This document shows positions 19,419 through 28,601 of a DNA stretch of 64,000 nucleotides, piece after piece. The notes below the pieces were generated by a model. It was not told the origin of the DNA. It searched no databases and saw nothing but the letters and a program-made list of their open reading frames with translations. A program made the position numbers and the translations under genes. The DNA comes from Hydrogenophaga sp. PAMC20947 (GTDB lineage Bacteria; Pseudomonadota; Gammaproteobacteria; Burkholderiales; Burkholderiaceae_C), in contig NZ_CP039252.1 of NCBI RefSeq assembly GCF_004795855.1, positions 186,001 to 250,000 on the forward strand. The letters are read 5' to 3'. Position 1 is the stretch's first letter. The number at the start of each line of letters is the position of its first letter.

Positions 19419-20915
19419 ATGAATTCCAAGCCTTTATCTCTAACTTCATTGCCGTCCATTTTTCTTGGCGGTGCGCTGGCTTTGAGCGCGCTTGCATGGT
19501 CTGTGCCTGCAAAGGCACAGAGCCTTCCTCAAGTGACCGCGCCCAGTGTTCGGGGCCTGCCTGATTTCACCGATTTGGTGGATCTGGTTGGTCCCTCGGT
19601 GGTGAACATCCGCACCTTGGAACGCGCGTCGACCAGCGCGGCGGGTGGTGGCTCTGCCATGGACGAGCAAATGCTGGAGTTTTTCCGCCGCTTCGGCATT
19701 CCGATACCGCCGAGCATGGGACCTCGCTCGCCGAAACAGGAGCCGGGCCCGATGGATGAGGCCCAACCCCGGGGGGTCGGTTCGGGGTTTATCCTGAGTT
19801 CGGATGGCCTGATCATGACGAACGCCCACGTGGTGGATGGAGCCGACGAACTGATCGTGACTTTGCCAGACAATCGCGAATTCAAGGCCAAGCTTGTGGG
19901 CGCGGACAAGCGCACCGACGTGGCGGTGGTCAAGATCGAGGCCTCTGGTCTCAACGCTGTGCGCATCGGAGATGTCAACCGGTTGCGGGTTGGTGAATGG
20001 GTGATGGCGATCGGCTCGCCCTTTGGTCTCGAGAACACCGTGACCGCCGGTATTGTCAGTGCCAAGAAGCGCGATACCGGAGACTTCCTGCCCTTCATTC
20101 AGACCGATGTGGCGATCAACCCGGGCAACTCGGGAGGGCCGTTGATCAACATGCGCGGCGAGGTGGTCGGCATCAACAGCCAGATCTACTCGCGCTCGGG
20201 TGGATTTCAGGGGATCTCCTTTGCCATACCGATCGACGAGGCGGTACGGGTTTCTGATCAGCTGCGCACCACGGGACGGGTAACACGTGGGCGCATCGGT
20301 GTTCAGATTGACCAGGTGAGCAAAGAGGTGGCCGAATCCATAGGATTGGGCAAGCCCCGTGGGGCCTTGGTGCGGGGTGTGGAGGCTGATTCGCCTGCTT
20401 CAAAAGCGGGGGTGGAGCCGGGTGACATCATCTTGAAATTTGATGGGAAAGACATCGACAAGTCGGTCGATCTGCCTCGGCTGGTGGGCAGTACCAAGCC
20501 GGGAAACAAGAGCCGTATGACGGTGTTCCGCCGTGGGACCCAAAAAGAGCTGGGTATTACCGTGGCCGAGCTTGAGCCCGAGCAGGCGGAACGCCGAGCT
20601 GCGGCCCCCGACACAGTTCGTCCCCAAGTGTCCAGCGTTGTTCAGAGCCTGGGGTTGACCCTCAAGGCACTGACCGCTGCGCAGAAAAAGGAGCTCAATT
20701 TGCGGGGTGGCGTGCGTGTTGAGAGTGCAGAAGGCCCTGCCGCACGAGCGGGTCTGCGTGAAGGTGATGTGATTGTGGCCATCGATAACATGGACACCAC
20801 CTCGGTTGAAGAGCTGGAAGCTGCCCTGTCCAAGGTAGACAAAGGCAAGTCGATCAATGTGCTGTTTCGCCGAGGGGAATGGGCCCAGTACACTTTGATC
20901 CGGCCCATTCGTTGA
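19419..20915 (+). CDS. mucD: Periplasmic Do-like serine protease (DegP/MucD)
   Basis: HtrA-family periplasmic protease and chaperone that removes misfolded envelope proteins. The 498-residue protein has a signal peptide ending near VPAKAQS, a trypsin-like domain with His137 (MTNAHVVDG), Asp167 (KRTDVAVVKIE) and Ser238 (NPGNSGGPL), then two PDZ domains (about 280-370 and 400-490). ATG 19419 is chosen because it starts the signal peptide. As the last gene of rpoE-rseA-rseB-mucD it is probably both a sigma-E target and part of its feedback. Confidence 0.95.
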   Translation: MNSKPLSLTSLPSIFLGGALALSALAWSVPAKAQSLPQVTAPSVRGLPDFTDLVDLVGPSVVNIRTLERASTSAAGGGSAMDEQMLEFFRRFGIPIPPSMGPRSPKQEPGPMDEAQPRGVGSGFILSSDGLIMTNAHVVDGADELIVTLPDNREFKAKLVGADKRTDVAVVKIEASGLNAVRIGDVNRLRVGEWVMAIGSPFGLENTVTAGIVSAKKRDTGDFLPFIQTDVAINPGNSGGPLINMRGEVVGINSQIYSRSGGFQGISFAIPIDEAVRVSDQLRTTGRVTRGRIGVQIDQVSKEVAESIGLGKPRGALVRGVEADSPASKAGVEPGDIILKFDGKDIDKSVDLPRLVGSTKPGNKSRMTVFRRGTQKELGITVAELEPEQAERRAAAPDTVRPQVSSVVQSLGLTLKALTAAQKKELNLRGGVRVESAEGPAARAGLREGDVIVAIDNMDTTSVEELEAALSKVDKGKSINVLFRRGEWAQYTLIRPIR

Positions 20916-21181
20916 AAAGGCGTTCCACATGGCTGTTCCTGCTGTGAATAGCCCTTGGGCTGGCAGGGAATTTTGTGCAAACCATCGAAGTGGTGGTGAG
21001 GATACGACACCTGAGCAGGGGTCCGATTGCCGAACCGGGGTCTGCATTTGTAAGTGCTTGCTAACGGCGAGCGAAGCCCCTCGGACAGAATTCGATAAAA
21101 TCGGGGTTTAAAGCGCAGGATTCCTTCGTGGGAGCTGTTTTGGGCTTCACGATGTGAGACACGTCGCGGGCAGGGCAGAGA

Positions 21182-21226
21182 TCATCCACAGGTGATCCAC
21201 CTGCCCAGCTGTCGTCCTGTGGATAA
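21182..21226. promoter_or_regulatory. DnaA-box-like cluster
   Basis: TCATCCACA (21182-21190, one mismatch), TGATCCACC (21193-21201, two mismatches) and TGTGGATAA (21218-21226, perfect box in reverse orientation) lie within 45 bp. The E. coli consensus is TTATCCACA. Whether DnaA binds is inference. Confidence 0.45.
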
Positions 21227-21306
21227 GTTGTTGATGGCTTGTATGTTGCTGCGCTGCAACAAACTGAGATAGACGGTTGGCGGGTGTGCGTTTTGGGCTT
21301 TTTGCC

Positions 21307-21312
21307 TACAAT
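21307..21312 (+). promoter_or_regulatory. Candidate -10 box, lepA leader
   Basis: TACAAT 136 bp before lepA; the -35 region (about 21284-21289) is a poor match. A transcript from here would meet the terminator at 21353-21383 after about 65 nt. Confidence 0.35.
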
Positions 21313-21352
21313 GAAACCCCAACTATCGCAGTTGCCCTTGATTGTTGGTTCT

Positions 21353-21383
21353 GGGCGCGTCAACAGCTGACGCGCCCTTTTTT
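21353..21383 (+). terminator. Intrinsic terminator in the lepA leader
   Basis: A perfect 10-bp stem GGGCGCGTCA / TGACGCGCCC with a 5-base loop, followed by six T. It lies upstream of lepA, after a possible promoter, so it is either an attenuator or the end of a small RNA. Confidence 0.85.
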
Positions 21384-21442
21384 ATGTGTGCCCGCAGAGC
21401 GGGCGCATGGTGCTTGTCGTCCTTGGTTGAGTCGCTTTCCTG

Positions 21443-23250
21443 ATGAATCACATTCGCAATTTTTCGATCATCGCCCACATCGATCACGGCAAGTCCACGC
21501 TGGCCGATCGCATCATTTCCCTTTGCGGCGGTTTGTCTGATCGTGAGATGAGTGAACAAGTGCTGGACTCGATGGATATCGAGAAGGAACGGGGCATCAC
21601 CATCAAGGCCCAGACTGCTGCGCTGCAGTACAAAGCCCTCGACGGACAGATCTACAACCTCAATTTGATCGATACGCCTGGTCATGTGGACTTCTCTTAC
21701 GAGGTCAGCCGCTCACTCTCGGCTTGTGAAGGTGCTTTGCTGGTCGTGGATGCCAGCCAAGGCGTAGAGGCTCAGACGGTGGCGAATTGCTACACCGCTT
21801 TGGAACTCGGTGTTGAGGTCGTGCCGGTGCTCAACAAGATGGACCTGCCCAATGCAGATCCGGACAACGCCAAGATCGAGATCGAAGATGTGATCGGAAT
21901 CGACGCCACCGACGCCATCCCCTGCTCGGCCAAATCGGGTATGGGCGTGATTGACATTCTTGAGGCGGTCGTCGCGCGCATCCCCCCCCAAAAGGCGATC
22001 CGAATGCGCCGTTGCGCGCGATGATCGTGGACAGCTGGTACGACGCCTACGTGGGCGTGGTGATGCTGGTGCGGGTGGTTGACGGTCGTTTGCAAAGAGG
22101 CGAACGCTTCAAGATGATGGCCACCAACACGGTCTACAACGCCGACAACCTCGGCGTGTTCACACCGGGTACAGAACCACGCCCATCGCTGGAAGCGGGT
22201 GAGGTGGGGTTCATCATTGCCGGCATCAAAGAATTGCAAGCCGCCAAGGTAGGCGACACCATCACGCTTGAGAAAAAGCTGCCCAACAACCTCGGGCCTG
22301 CGGTCAAGGCGCTCCCCGGTTTCAAGGAAGTGCAACCACAGGTTTTTGCGGGTCTGTATCCCACCGAATCCAATCAGTACGATGCGTTGCGCGACGCACT
22401 GGAAAAACTCAAGCTCAACGACGCTGCATTGCAATATGAACCAGAGGTGTCGCAGGCTTTGGGCTTCGGCTTTCGCTGCGGCTTCCTCGGTTTGTTGCAC
22501 ATGGAGATCGTGCAAGAGCGGCTGGAGCGCGAGTTCGACCAGGACCTGATCACAACCGCGCCCAGCGTGGTTTATGAGGTGGTCAAGCCAGGCGGCGAAG
22601 TCATCATGGTTGAGAATCCTTCGAAAATGCCAGAGCAGGGGCGCCTCGAAGAAATCCGCGAGCCCATCGTAACGGTGCATTTGTACATGCCGCAAGACTA
22701 TGTGGGCGCGGTGATGACGTTGGCCAACCAGAAGCGCGGCATGCAGCTCAATATGGCTTACCACGGCAAGCAGGTCATGCTGACTTACGACATGCCGCTG
22801 GGTGAGATCGTGCTGGATTTCTTCGACAAGCTCAAATCGGTGAGCCGAGGGTATGCCTCGATGGACTACGAGTTCAAGGAGTTTCGGACGTCCGATGTGG
22901 TCAAGGTCGATATCTTGCTGAACGGCGAAAAGGTCGACGCTTTGTCCATCATCGTTCACCGTTCGCAGGCGCAATACCGGGGTCGCGCTGTGGTGGCGAA
23001 AATGCGGGAAATCATCAGTCGCCAGATGTTTGATGTGGCGATTCAGGCGGCGATTGGGGGCACTGTGATTGCGCGTGAGTCGATCAAGGCCCTGCGTAAA
23101 AACGTGCTGGCAAAATGCTATGGCGGTGATATTTCGCGCAAACGCAAACTTCTCGAAAAGCAGAAAGCAGGTAAGAAGCGTATGAAACAGATTGGTTCGG
23201 TTGAGGTCCCTCAGGAAGCTTTCCTGGCAATTTTGCAGGTGGAAGACTGA
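21443..23250 (+). pseudogene. lepA: Elongation factor 4 (LepA), frame broken by a one-base deficit in a C tract
   Basis: Ribosomal back-translocase GTPase. The first part (21443 to about 21989) has the P-loop [29 protein letters not shown] and [13 protein letters not shown]; the second part (about 21990-23250) carries domain II and the LepA-specific C-terminal end ([20 protein letters not shown]). They join at C8 (21982-21989): adding one C restores [20 protein letters not shown] and a total of 602 residues, the normal LepA length. All else is intact and full-length, so an under-called homopolymer is the likeliest cause; a real or phase-variable mutation is possible. It heads the lepA-lepB-rnc-era-recO-pdxJ-acpS-nagZ operon. 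Confidence 0.93.
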
Positions 23251-24227
23251 TGCAATCAGCCATGAGCACGCTCACCGCGCTGGTGCTGGGCGCTTTCGCC
23301 GCCTATGTGGGTGCATTTATCTTCGGTCAGGTTGAGGGCAATTTTGCGCTGCTTCTGATGGTGGCTACTGCAATCACTGGGTTCTACTGGGTGGCCGAAA
23401 AGCTGTTTTTTCTGCCACAGCGCCGACGGGAAGCCACACGCCTGGTGGCTGCGAGCCAAGACCGTTCCAAGGTCCTCGCTCAGCAGGGGTTTGCCGCCGA
23501 TGCGTCTGCGCTTGAGCCTGCCCGCGAAAGGCTTTTGCGCCAGCCCTGGTGGCTGGACTGGACTGCGGGCCTGTTCCCTGTGATCCTGGCCGTCTTTGTT
23601 TTGCGGTCGTTCCTTTATGAGCCGTTCAAGATACCGTCGGGATCGATGATCCCGACACTCCGGGTGGGCGACCTCATTTTGGTGAACAAATTTCACTATG
23701 GCATCCGCTTGCCAGTCTTCAATACCAAGGTCATCGCCAACCACGAACCCCAGAGAGGCGATGTGATGGTGTTTCGCTACCCGCCACAACCCAGCCTGGA
23801 CTACATCAAGCGTGTGATCGGTGTGCCCGGGGACGAGGTCGCTTATTTGAACAAGCGTTTGACGGTGAATGGGCAGGAAGTCCCGCACACGACTTTGCCT
23901 GATTTTTTTGACAGCGACTCCATGCGCTACACCCAACATTTTGGCGAAGTGCTCAATGGCAAAGCCTACAACACCCTGAACAACGAGGACCGTCCAGCTT
24001 TCGTTTCGGGTGCGACCGATTTCGCAGGCAGGGATCAATGCAACTACTCCCTGGAGGGCGTGGTTTGCAAGGTGCCCGCTGGGCACTATTTCATGATGGG
24101 CGACAATCGCGACAATTCGCTGGATTCCCGATATTGGGGATTTGTGCCAGAGTCCAACATTGTGGGCAAAGCCTTCTTTGTCTGGATGAATTTCAGCGAC
24201 TTGGGCCGTGTCGGCTCTTTCAACTGA
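23250..24227 (+). CDS. lepB: Signal peptidase I
   Basis: Cleaves signal peptides from Sec- and Tat-exported proteins at the periplasmic face of the inner membrane. The 325-residue protein has two N-terminal membrane helices, a third before the catalytic region, the nucleophile Ser132 in KIPSGSMIPTL and the base Lys187 in DYIKRVIGVPGDEV; GDNRDNSLDSRYWGFVP is the conserved box E. Its ATG shares an A with the lepA TGA stop (TGATG), so expression depends on lepA translation. This coupling makes the lepA frameshift more likely to be a sequencing artefact. Confidence 0.96.
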   Translation: MQSAMSTLTALVLGAFAAYVGAFIFGQVEGNFALLLMVATAITGFYWVAEKLFFLPQRRREATRLVAASQDRSKVLAQQGFAADASALEPARERLLRQPWWLDWTAGLFPVILAVFVLRSFLYEPFKIPSGSMIPTLRVGDLILVNKFHYGIRLPVFNTKVIANHEPQRGDVMVFRYPPQPSLDYIKRVIGVPGDEVAYLNKRLTVNGQEVPHTTLPDFFDSDSMRYTQHFGEVLNGKAYNTLNNEDRPAFVSGATDFAGRDQCNYSLEGVVCKVPAGHYFMMGDNRDNSLDSRYWGFVPESNIVGKAFFVWMNFSDLGRVGSFN

Positions 24228-24254
24228 ATCGACTCACTTCTGGAGGATACTTTC

Positions 24255-24605
24255 GTGCATATGCAACACCAACAACAACGTGGAATGACGTTTCTCGGCT
24301 TGCTCATCGTCGGCATCATGCTGGCGTATGCTGGCGTGATTCTGGCGCAGGTTGTGCCCACGTACACAGAATACCTGTCCATTCAAAAGGCTGCCCAAAA
24401 GGCTTCCGAGGGCACGACGGTGGCAGAGGTTAGAAGCATTTTCGACAAAGCAGCCAATATCGACTACATCGAGAGCATTTCTGCGAAAGATCTGGACATT
24501 GGAAAAGAAGGTGATCGTGTCGTCGTGTCGTTCGCGTATCTGCGCGAAATCCATTTGGTGGGCCCGGCGTTTCTGGTGATGAAGTACGAAGGCAGCTCCA
24601 AGTGA
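24255..24605 (+). CDS. DUF4845 family membrane protein
   Basis: Small membrane-anchored protein of 116 residues with one N-terminal helix (GMTFLGLLIVGIMLAYAGVI) and a periplasmic domain; the N-terminal GMTFLGLL stretch resembles a type IV pilin-like prepilin leader, as is usual in this family. It is found between lepB and rnc across Betaproteobacteria; function is unknown. GGAGG at 24242-24246 is 8 bp before the GTG at 24255, which favours that start over ATG 24261. Confidence 0.82.
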   Translation: MHMQHQQQRGMTFLGLLIVGIMLAYAGVILAQVVPTYTEYLSIQKAAQKASEGTTVAEVRSIFDKAANIDYIESISAKDLDIGKEGDRVVVSFAYLREIHLVGPAFLVMKYEGSSK

Positions 24606-24648
24606 GTGGCGTGACCGCAGGGCCCGTACAAAACATGCCCCGACTATT

Positions 24649-25344
24649 TTGAGTCCCGAGCTGCAATTGCTTCAGCAGCGGCTGAAGCATGGGTTTGCCA
24701 ACCCGCATTTGCTGGAACGTGCACTGACCCATCGCAGCTTCACCTCTGACCACAACGAGCGCCTCGAATTCCTGGGGGATTCGGTGCTCAACCTGGCGGT
24801 ATCGGGCCTGTTGTTTGAAAAGCTGAGCCAGTTGCCTGAGGGCGATCTGTCTCGTGTGCGGGCCAACCTGGTCAAACAGGACACTTTGTTCCAGATAGCC
24901 TCCGACCTTGGCTTGTCGGGGTGCCTTCGTTTGGGTGACGGCGAAAAGCGCTCAGGTGGGCACAAGCGCCCATCCATCCTGGCCGATGCCCTGGAAGCCG
25001 TGATCGGGGCGGTCTACCTGGACGCGGGATTCGATGCCGCTGCGGCGTTGGTGCACCGTTTGTTCAGCGGCTTCGAACTCAGCGCCCAGATGAGTGCCAT
25101 GGGCAAAGATCCCAAGACCGAATTGCAGGAGTGGCTGCAGGGGCGCAAAATGAAGCTGCCGGTGTATCGGGTGGTTGCGACGCTCGGCGAAGCACACAAA
25201 CAGACGTTTGACGTCGAGTGCCTGGTCACCGAAACAGGCCACAGTGAGCGCGGCATTGGCGCATCCAGGCGTGCTGGGGAGCAGGCCGCTGCCGCCGCCA
25301 TGTTGCTGCGCATCCAGCCCGGTTCGACAGGTCATCGGCCTTAG
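24649..25344 (+). CDS. rnc: Ribonuclease III
   Basis: Double-strand-specific endoribonuclease for rRNA and mRNA processing. Catalytic domain: ALTHRSF, then NERLEFLGDSVLNLAVS with the metal-binding Glu/Asp, and LADALEAVIGAVYLDAG with the second acidic cluster (Asp/Glu near residue 105-110). The C-terminal dsRNA-binding domain begins at DPKTELQEWLQG (about 150). The frame has no ATG or GTG ahead of the domain, so a TTG start at 24649 is used, without a good ribosome site. This may reflect low, coupled translation. Confidence 0.94.
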   Translation: MSPELQLLQQRLKHGFANPHLLERALTHRSFTSDHNERLEFLGDSVLNLAVSGLLFEKLSQLPEGDLSRVRANLVKQDTLFQIASDLGLSGCLRLGDGEKRSGGHKRPSILADALEAVIGAVYLDAGFDAAAALVHRLFSGFELSAQMSAMGKDPKTELQEWLQGRKMKLPVYRVVATLGEAHKQTFDVECLVTETGHSERGIGASRRAGEQAAAAAMLLRIQPGSTGHRP

Positions 25345-25404
25345 GTTCCCCCTGCCCATGCCCATGCCCTTGGGCGGCTCCTTTTTGTATTGCGTTCGGA
25401 TCGT

Positions 25405-26454
25405 ATGACTACACAGAAAAAAATTCCAACGGCGAAAGCCGTCCATGTTGAGGCACCTGCGGGGCCGCAACCTGAATTGGATGCCATGTTGGCGCGTGCC
25501 CTGGGCAAAGAACCCATCGAAGGCATTGAGTCTGAGGTGCCCGTTCTGGCGGCCCCTGCACCGGTCGAGCCGGAGGAGCAACGTTGCGGTCTCGTGGCCA
25601 TTGTGGGCAAACCCAATGTGGGCAAATCCACCTTGCTCAATGCACTGGTGGGTCAGAAGATCAGCATCACGTCGAGCAAGGCGCAGACCACACGCCACCG
25701 AATCACCGGCTACCGCACGTCGGGCGTCAGCCAGTTTGTGTTTGTGGACACACCGGGCTTCCAGACCCGTCACGCCAATGCACTGAACCGCTCGCTGAAC
25801 AAGACGGTGTTGGGCGCTGTGGCCGATGTGGATCTGATCCTGTTTGTGGTTGAGGCGGACCACTTCACCCCGGCTGATGCCAAGGTGCTGGACCTGTTGC
25901 CCAAGGATATTCCGGTCATCTTGCTGGCGAACAAGTTTGATCTGGTGCACCGGCGTGGGGATCTTGCGCCTTGGTTGCGCTCGATGGCAGAGCGCCATCC
26001 GTTTGCCGAGTTTGTTCCCATGACGGCCAAGAACAGCCGCGATATCCAGCGCCTCTTCACCATTTGTGAGAATTACCTGCCGCAACAACCCTGGATGCAC
26101 GATCCCGAAGAACTCACCGATCGCAGTGAGCGGTTCATGGCGAGTGAAATGGTTCGGGAAAAGCTGTTTCGACTGACCGGCGACGAGTTGCCCTACACCT
26201 CGACGGTCATTATCGACAAGTTTGAGCTGGAAGGTCGGCTCAGGCGCATTGCGGCCACCATCGTCGTCGAGAGGGATGGGCACAAAGGCATGGTCATCGG
26301 TGACAAGGGTGAGAAGCTCAAGCGCATCGGCACCGAAACCCGGCAGGAGCTGGAAAAACTTTGGGACTGCAAGGTGTACCTGGAGCTGTGGGTCAAGGTT
26401 CGCTCCGGATGGGCCGACAACGATGCCCGCGTTCGCTCATTTGGCTATGAATGA
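25405..26454 (+). CDS. era: GTPase Era
   Basis: Ras-like GTPase that binds the 3' end of 16S rRNA during 30S assembly. GTPase motifs are G1 [13 protein letters not shown] (about residues 70-82), G3 [11 protein letters not shown] (about 115), G4 NKFDLVHRR (about 180) and G5 MTAKNSRDI. The KH domain with [20 protein letters not shown] (about 290-310) binds RNA. At 349 residues it is longer than E. coli Era (301): a 50-60-residue Ala/Pro/Glu-rich N-terminal extension precedes the G domain, as in many Betaproteobacteria. The rnc-era pair is conserved. Confidence 0.96.
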   Translation: MTTQKKIPTAKAVHVEAPAGPQPELDAMLARALGKEPIEGIESEVPVLAAPAPVEPEEQRCGLVAIVGKPNVGKSTLLNALVGQKISITSSKAQTTRHRITGYRTSGVSQFVFVDTPGFQTRHANALNRSLNKTVLGAVADVDLILFVVEADHFTPADAKVLDLLPKDIPVILLANKFDLVHRRGDLAPWLRSMAERHPFAEFVPMTAKNSRDIQRLFTICENYLPQQPWMHDPEELTDRSERFMASEMVREKLFRLTGDELPYTSTVIIDKFELEGRLRRIAATIVVERDGHKGMVIGDKGEKLKRIGTETRQELEKLWDCKVYLELWVKVRSGWADNDARVRSFGYE

Positions 26455-26568
26455 CGCGATGGCCTGCACGAGCCCTTTGAGCAGGTCGATGCCCCTTGCG
26501 GATCTGACATGCGGCGAGGATGCTGCGGCGATCAGCGGCTGCACGGCCCAATCCCGCGCCTGACCTCG

Positions 26569-27360
26569 ATGGCCACGCGCCGCAGCGCCGAAGAGCCGGC
26601 CTATGTCCTGCACCGTTACGACTGGAGCGAGTCCAGTCTGGTTCTCGAGGTGTTCACGCGCAACCACGGGCGTATCGCATTGGTGGCCAAAGGGGTGAAG
26701 CGGCCCACCTCGCAGTTTCGTCCCGTCTTGTTGCCGTTGCAGGCGTTGCTGCTGAGTTGGGGTGGTGACGCTGAGGTGCGGACCCTGAAGTCTGCCCAGT
26801 GGCAAGGGGGGCACGTCATGCCCACCGGCGAAGCCCTGATTTCTGGGACTTATCTCAATGAACTCCTCATGCGCTTGCTGGCGCGCGACGATGTCCATGC
26901 AGCCTTGTTTGATCACTACGCCCTGACGGTGCAACTGCTGGCCGAGCGTGGGGATGCCCAACAATTGATCTTGCGGGCTTTTGAGTTGATGCTGTTGCGT
27001 GATGCGGGTCTGTTGCCCGATTTGGGTCACGACGGCAGCGCATTGACGCCGCTGACCACTCGGGCGCACTATGTGGTGGACCCTGAGCATGGCCTGCGGC
27101 TGGCCCGGGATGGTGAGCACCAGGCGCTTCTGGGCGAACATTGGATCTCTTTGCAGCAGGCATTGGATGCCCCAGACCCGCTCATCGCCAGTCTGCGGGC
27201 CTGTGCGCCATTTGAGGTTGCGCTGCGTCCCCAGCTGAGATCGTTGCTGCACTACCATTGTGGCGTTCGGGGCTTCAAGACCCGCCAGCTGATGATCGAT
27301 GTGCAGGCCATGAGCCGATCGACAACGCTGACGCCCGTCGACAGCACTGCATCGCTTTGA
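26569..27360 (+). CDS. recO: DNA repair protein RecO
   Basis: Helps load RecA at gaps in the RecFOR pathway and anneals SSB-coated DNA. The 263-residue protein has the OB-fold N terminus ([20 protein letters not shown], then [19 protein letters not shown]) and a helical middle with [17 protein letters not shown]-terminal zinc-binding Cys residues common in some RecO proteins are not obvious. ATG 26569 is used; the frame runs further upstream without family similarity. Confidence 0.92.
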   Translation: MATRRSAEEPAYVLHRYDWSESSLVLEVFTRNHGRIALVAKGVKRPTSQFRPVLLPLQALLLSWGGDAEVRTLKSAQWQGGHVMPTGEALISGTYLNELLMRLLARDDVHAALFDHYALTVQLLAERGDAQQLILRAFELMLLRDAGLLPDLGHDGSALTPLTTRAHYVVDPEHGLRLARDGEHQALLGEHWISLQQALDAPDPLIASLRACAPFEVALRPQLRSLLHYHCGVRGFKTRQLMIDVQAMSRSTTLTPVDSTASL

Positions 27361-27385
27361 CTCAAAAACGCCATCCGCGACACCT

Positions 27386-28171
27386 ATGAATTCGGACACC
27401 TCGATTTCCCGCCTTCCCACAGCGCTCTCGGTCAACCTGAACAAGGTGGCGCTGGTCCGCAACACCCGGCATCTGGGTATTCCCTCGGTGCTGCGCGCGG
27501 CGGAGCTCTGCTTGCAGGCTGGCGCGCGTGGCATCACGGTGCATCCGCGGCCTGACGAAAGACACATCCGCCTACAGGATGTATTCGACCTGGGCGCCTT
27601 GTTGCAAGACTGGCCCGATCGCGAGTTCAATATCGAAGGCAACCCGTTTCACAACCTGATGAACATCGCTCGAGATGTCAGGGACCGCGGTTTGCCGCTG
27701 CACCAGCTCACCTTGGTGCCTGACAGCGAAGGCCAGTTCACGAGCGATCACGGATGGCAGTTTCCTTTGGATGCGGCCAGGCTGACCTCGGCGGTGGCTG
27801 AAGGAAAAGCGATGGGCGCCAGGGTCAGTCTGTTCATGGACCCGGACCCCGTTGCGATGGCCGCAGCCAAAGCCGTGGGTGCGGACCGTGTGGAGCTCTA
27901 CACCGAGCCCTTCGCCGCTGCGTGGCACGGGGCCGACCGCTCCGCTCAACTGGAGCGTTACACGCAGGCGGCTCACGCCGCGATGGTGGCGGGCCTGGGC
28001 GTGAACGCCGGGCACGACCTGAATCGGGAGAATCTGACTGGATTTTTGCAGGCGGTGCCCGGTGTCAGCGAGGTTTCTATCGGTCATGCGCTGATCGCCG
28101 ATGCGCTTGAAATGGGTTACGCCGCGACCATCGCCGAGTACAACCAGTGCATTGCGCGCGCGTTTGCCTGA
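27386..28171 (+). CDS. pdxJ: Pyridoxine 5'-phosphate synthase
   Basis: Final ring-closing enzyme of the DXP-dependent vitamin B6 pathway, condensing amino-acetone phosphate with 1-deoxyxylulose-5-phosphate. TIM-barrel protein of 261 residues with [15 protein letters not shown] at the N terminus, HPRPDERHI (about 55), NIEGNP (about 85) and a [11 protein letters not shown] motif (about 210) that binds phosphate. The recO-pdxJ-acpS order is conserved. Confidence 0.95.
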   Translation: MNSDTSISRLPTALSVNLNKVALVRNTRHLGIPSVLRAAELCLQAGARGITVHPRPDERHIRLQDVFDLGALLQDWPDREFNIEGNPFHNLMNIARDVRDRGLPLHQLTLVPDSEGQFTSDHGWQFPLDAARLTSAVAEGKAMGARVSLFMDPDPVAMAAAKAVGADRVELYTEPFAAAWHGADRSAQLERYTQAAHAAMVAGLGVNAGHDLNRENLTGFLQAVPGVSEVSIGHALIADALEMGYAATIAEYNQCIARAFA

Positions 28172-28181
28172 GGCCGGTCAC

Positions 28182-28574
28182 ATGATTGTGGGCATCGGAA
28201 CCGATATATGCGATATCCGGCGCGTCCAGGGAACCTGGGAGCGTCAAGGCGAGCGATTTGCACGCAAGGTGCTGAGCGACGCCGAGTTCGAAGTTTGGCA
28301 GGCCCGCAGTGTGCGTTGGACACAACGGGGATTGCGGTATCTGGCCACCCGATTCTCAGCCAAGGAGGCGTTCTCCAAAGCCATCGGTTTGGGCATGCGC
28401 ATGCCCATGACCTGGCAACATTGCGAGATCACGAACCTGCCCAGTGGTCAGCCGGCGATCGTGTTGCATGGGGAGCTCAAAACCTGGTTCGAGGCTCAAG
28501 GATGGGTTGCACATGTGAGTGTGACCGACGAGACCGACTATGCGGCGAGTTTTGTGGTGGTTGAGCAGCGCTGA
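28182..28574 (+). CDS. acpS: Holo-ACP synthase
   Basis: Transfers 4'-phosphopantetheine from CoA to the ACP serine. The 130-residue protein has [12 protein letters not shown] (Mg-binding Asp about residue 8) and [17 protein letters not shown] with the catalytic Glu. Its substrate AcpP is encoded in this window at 14649-14888. The start ATG 28182 follows the pdxJ stop by 10 bp; an upstream frame within pdxJ is rejected. Confidence 0.95.
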   Translation: MIVGIGTDICDIRRVQGTWERQGERFARKVLSDAEFEVWQARSVRWTQRGLRYLATRFSAKEAFSKAIGLGMRMPMTWQHCEITNLPSGQPAIVLHGELKTWFEAQGWVAHVSVTDETDYAASFVVVEQR

Positions 28575-28601
28575 ACCCTTTGTCTATTTCTGGAGTTGTT
28601 C

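Larger units (their letters stand above)
20916..21442. other. Intergenic region ahead of the lepA operon
   Basis: This 527-bp gap has no convincing gene. It contains GATAAAAT (21094-21101, possible -10), a cluster of DnaA-box-like 9-mers (21182-21226), TACAAT (21307-21312, possible -10), an intrinsic terminator (21353-21383) and a second small GC hairpin (21390-21404) before the lepA ATG at 21443. Confidence 0.7.

Noticed and set aside
21182..21226. Replication origin
   Set aside because: Three DnaA-like boxes alone, without dnaA/dnaN, an AT-rich unwinding region or other origin marks, do not make oriC.
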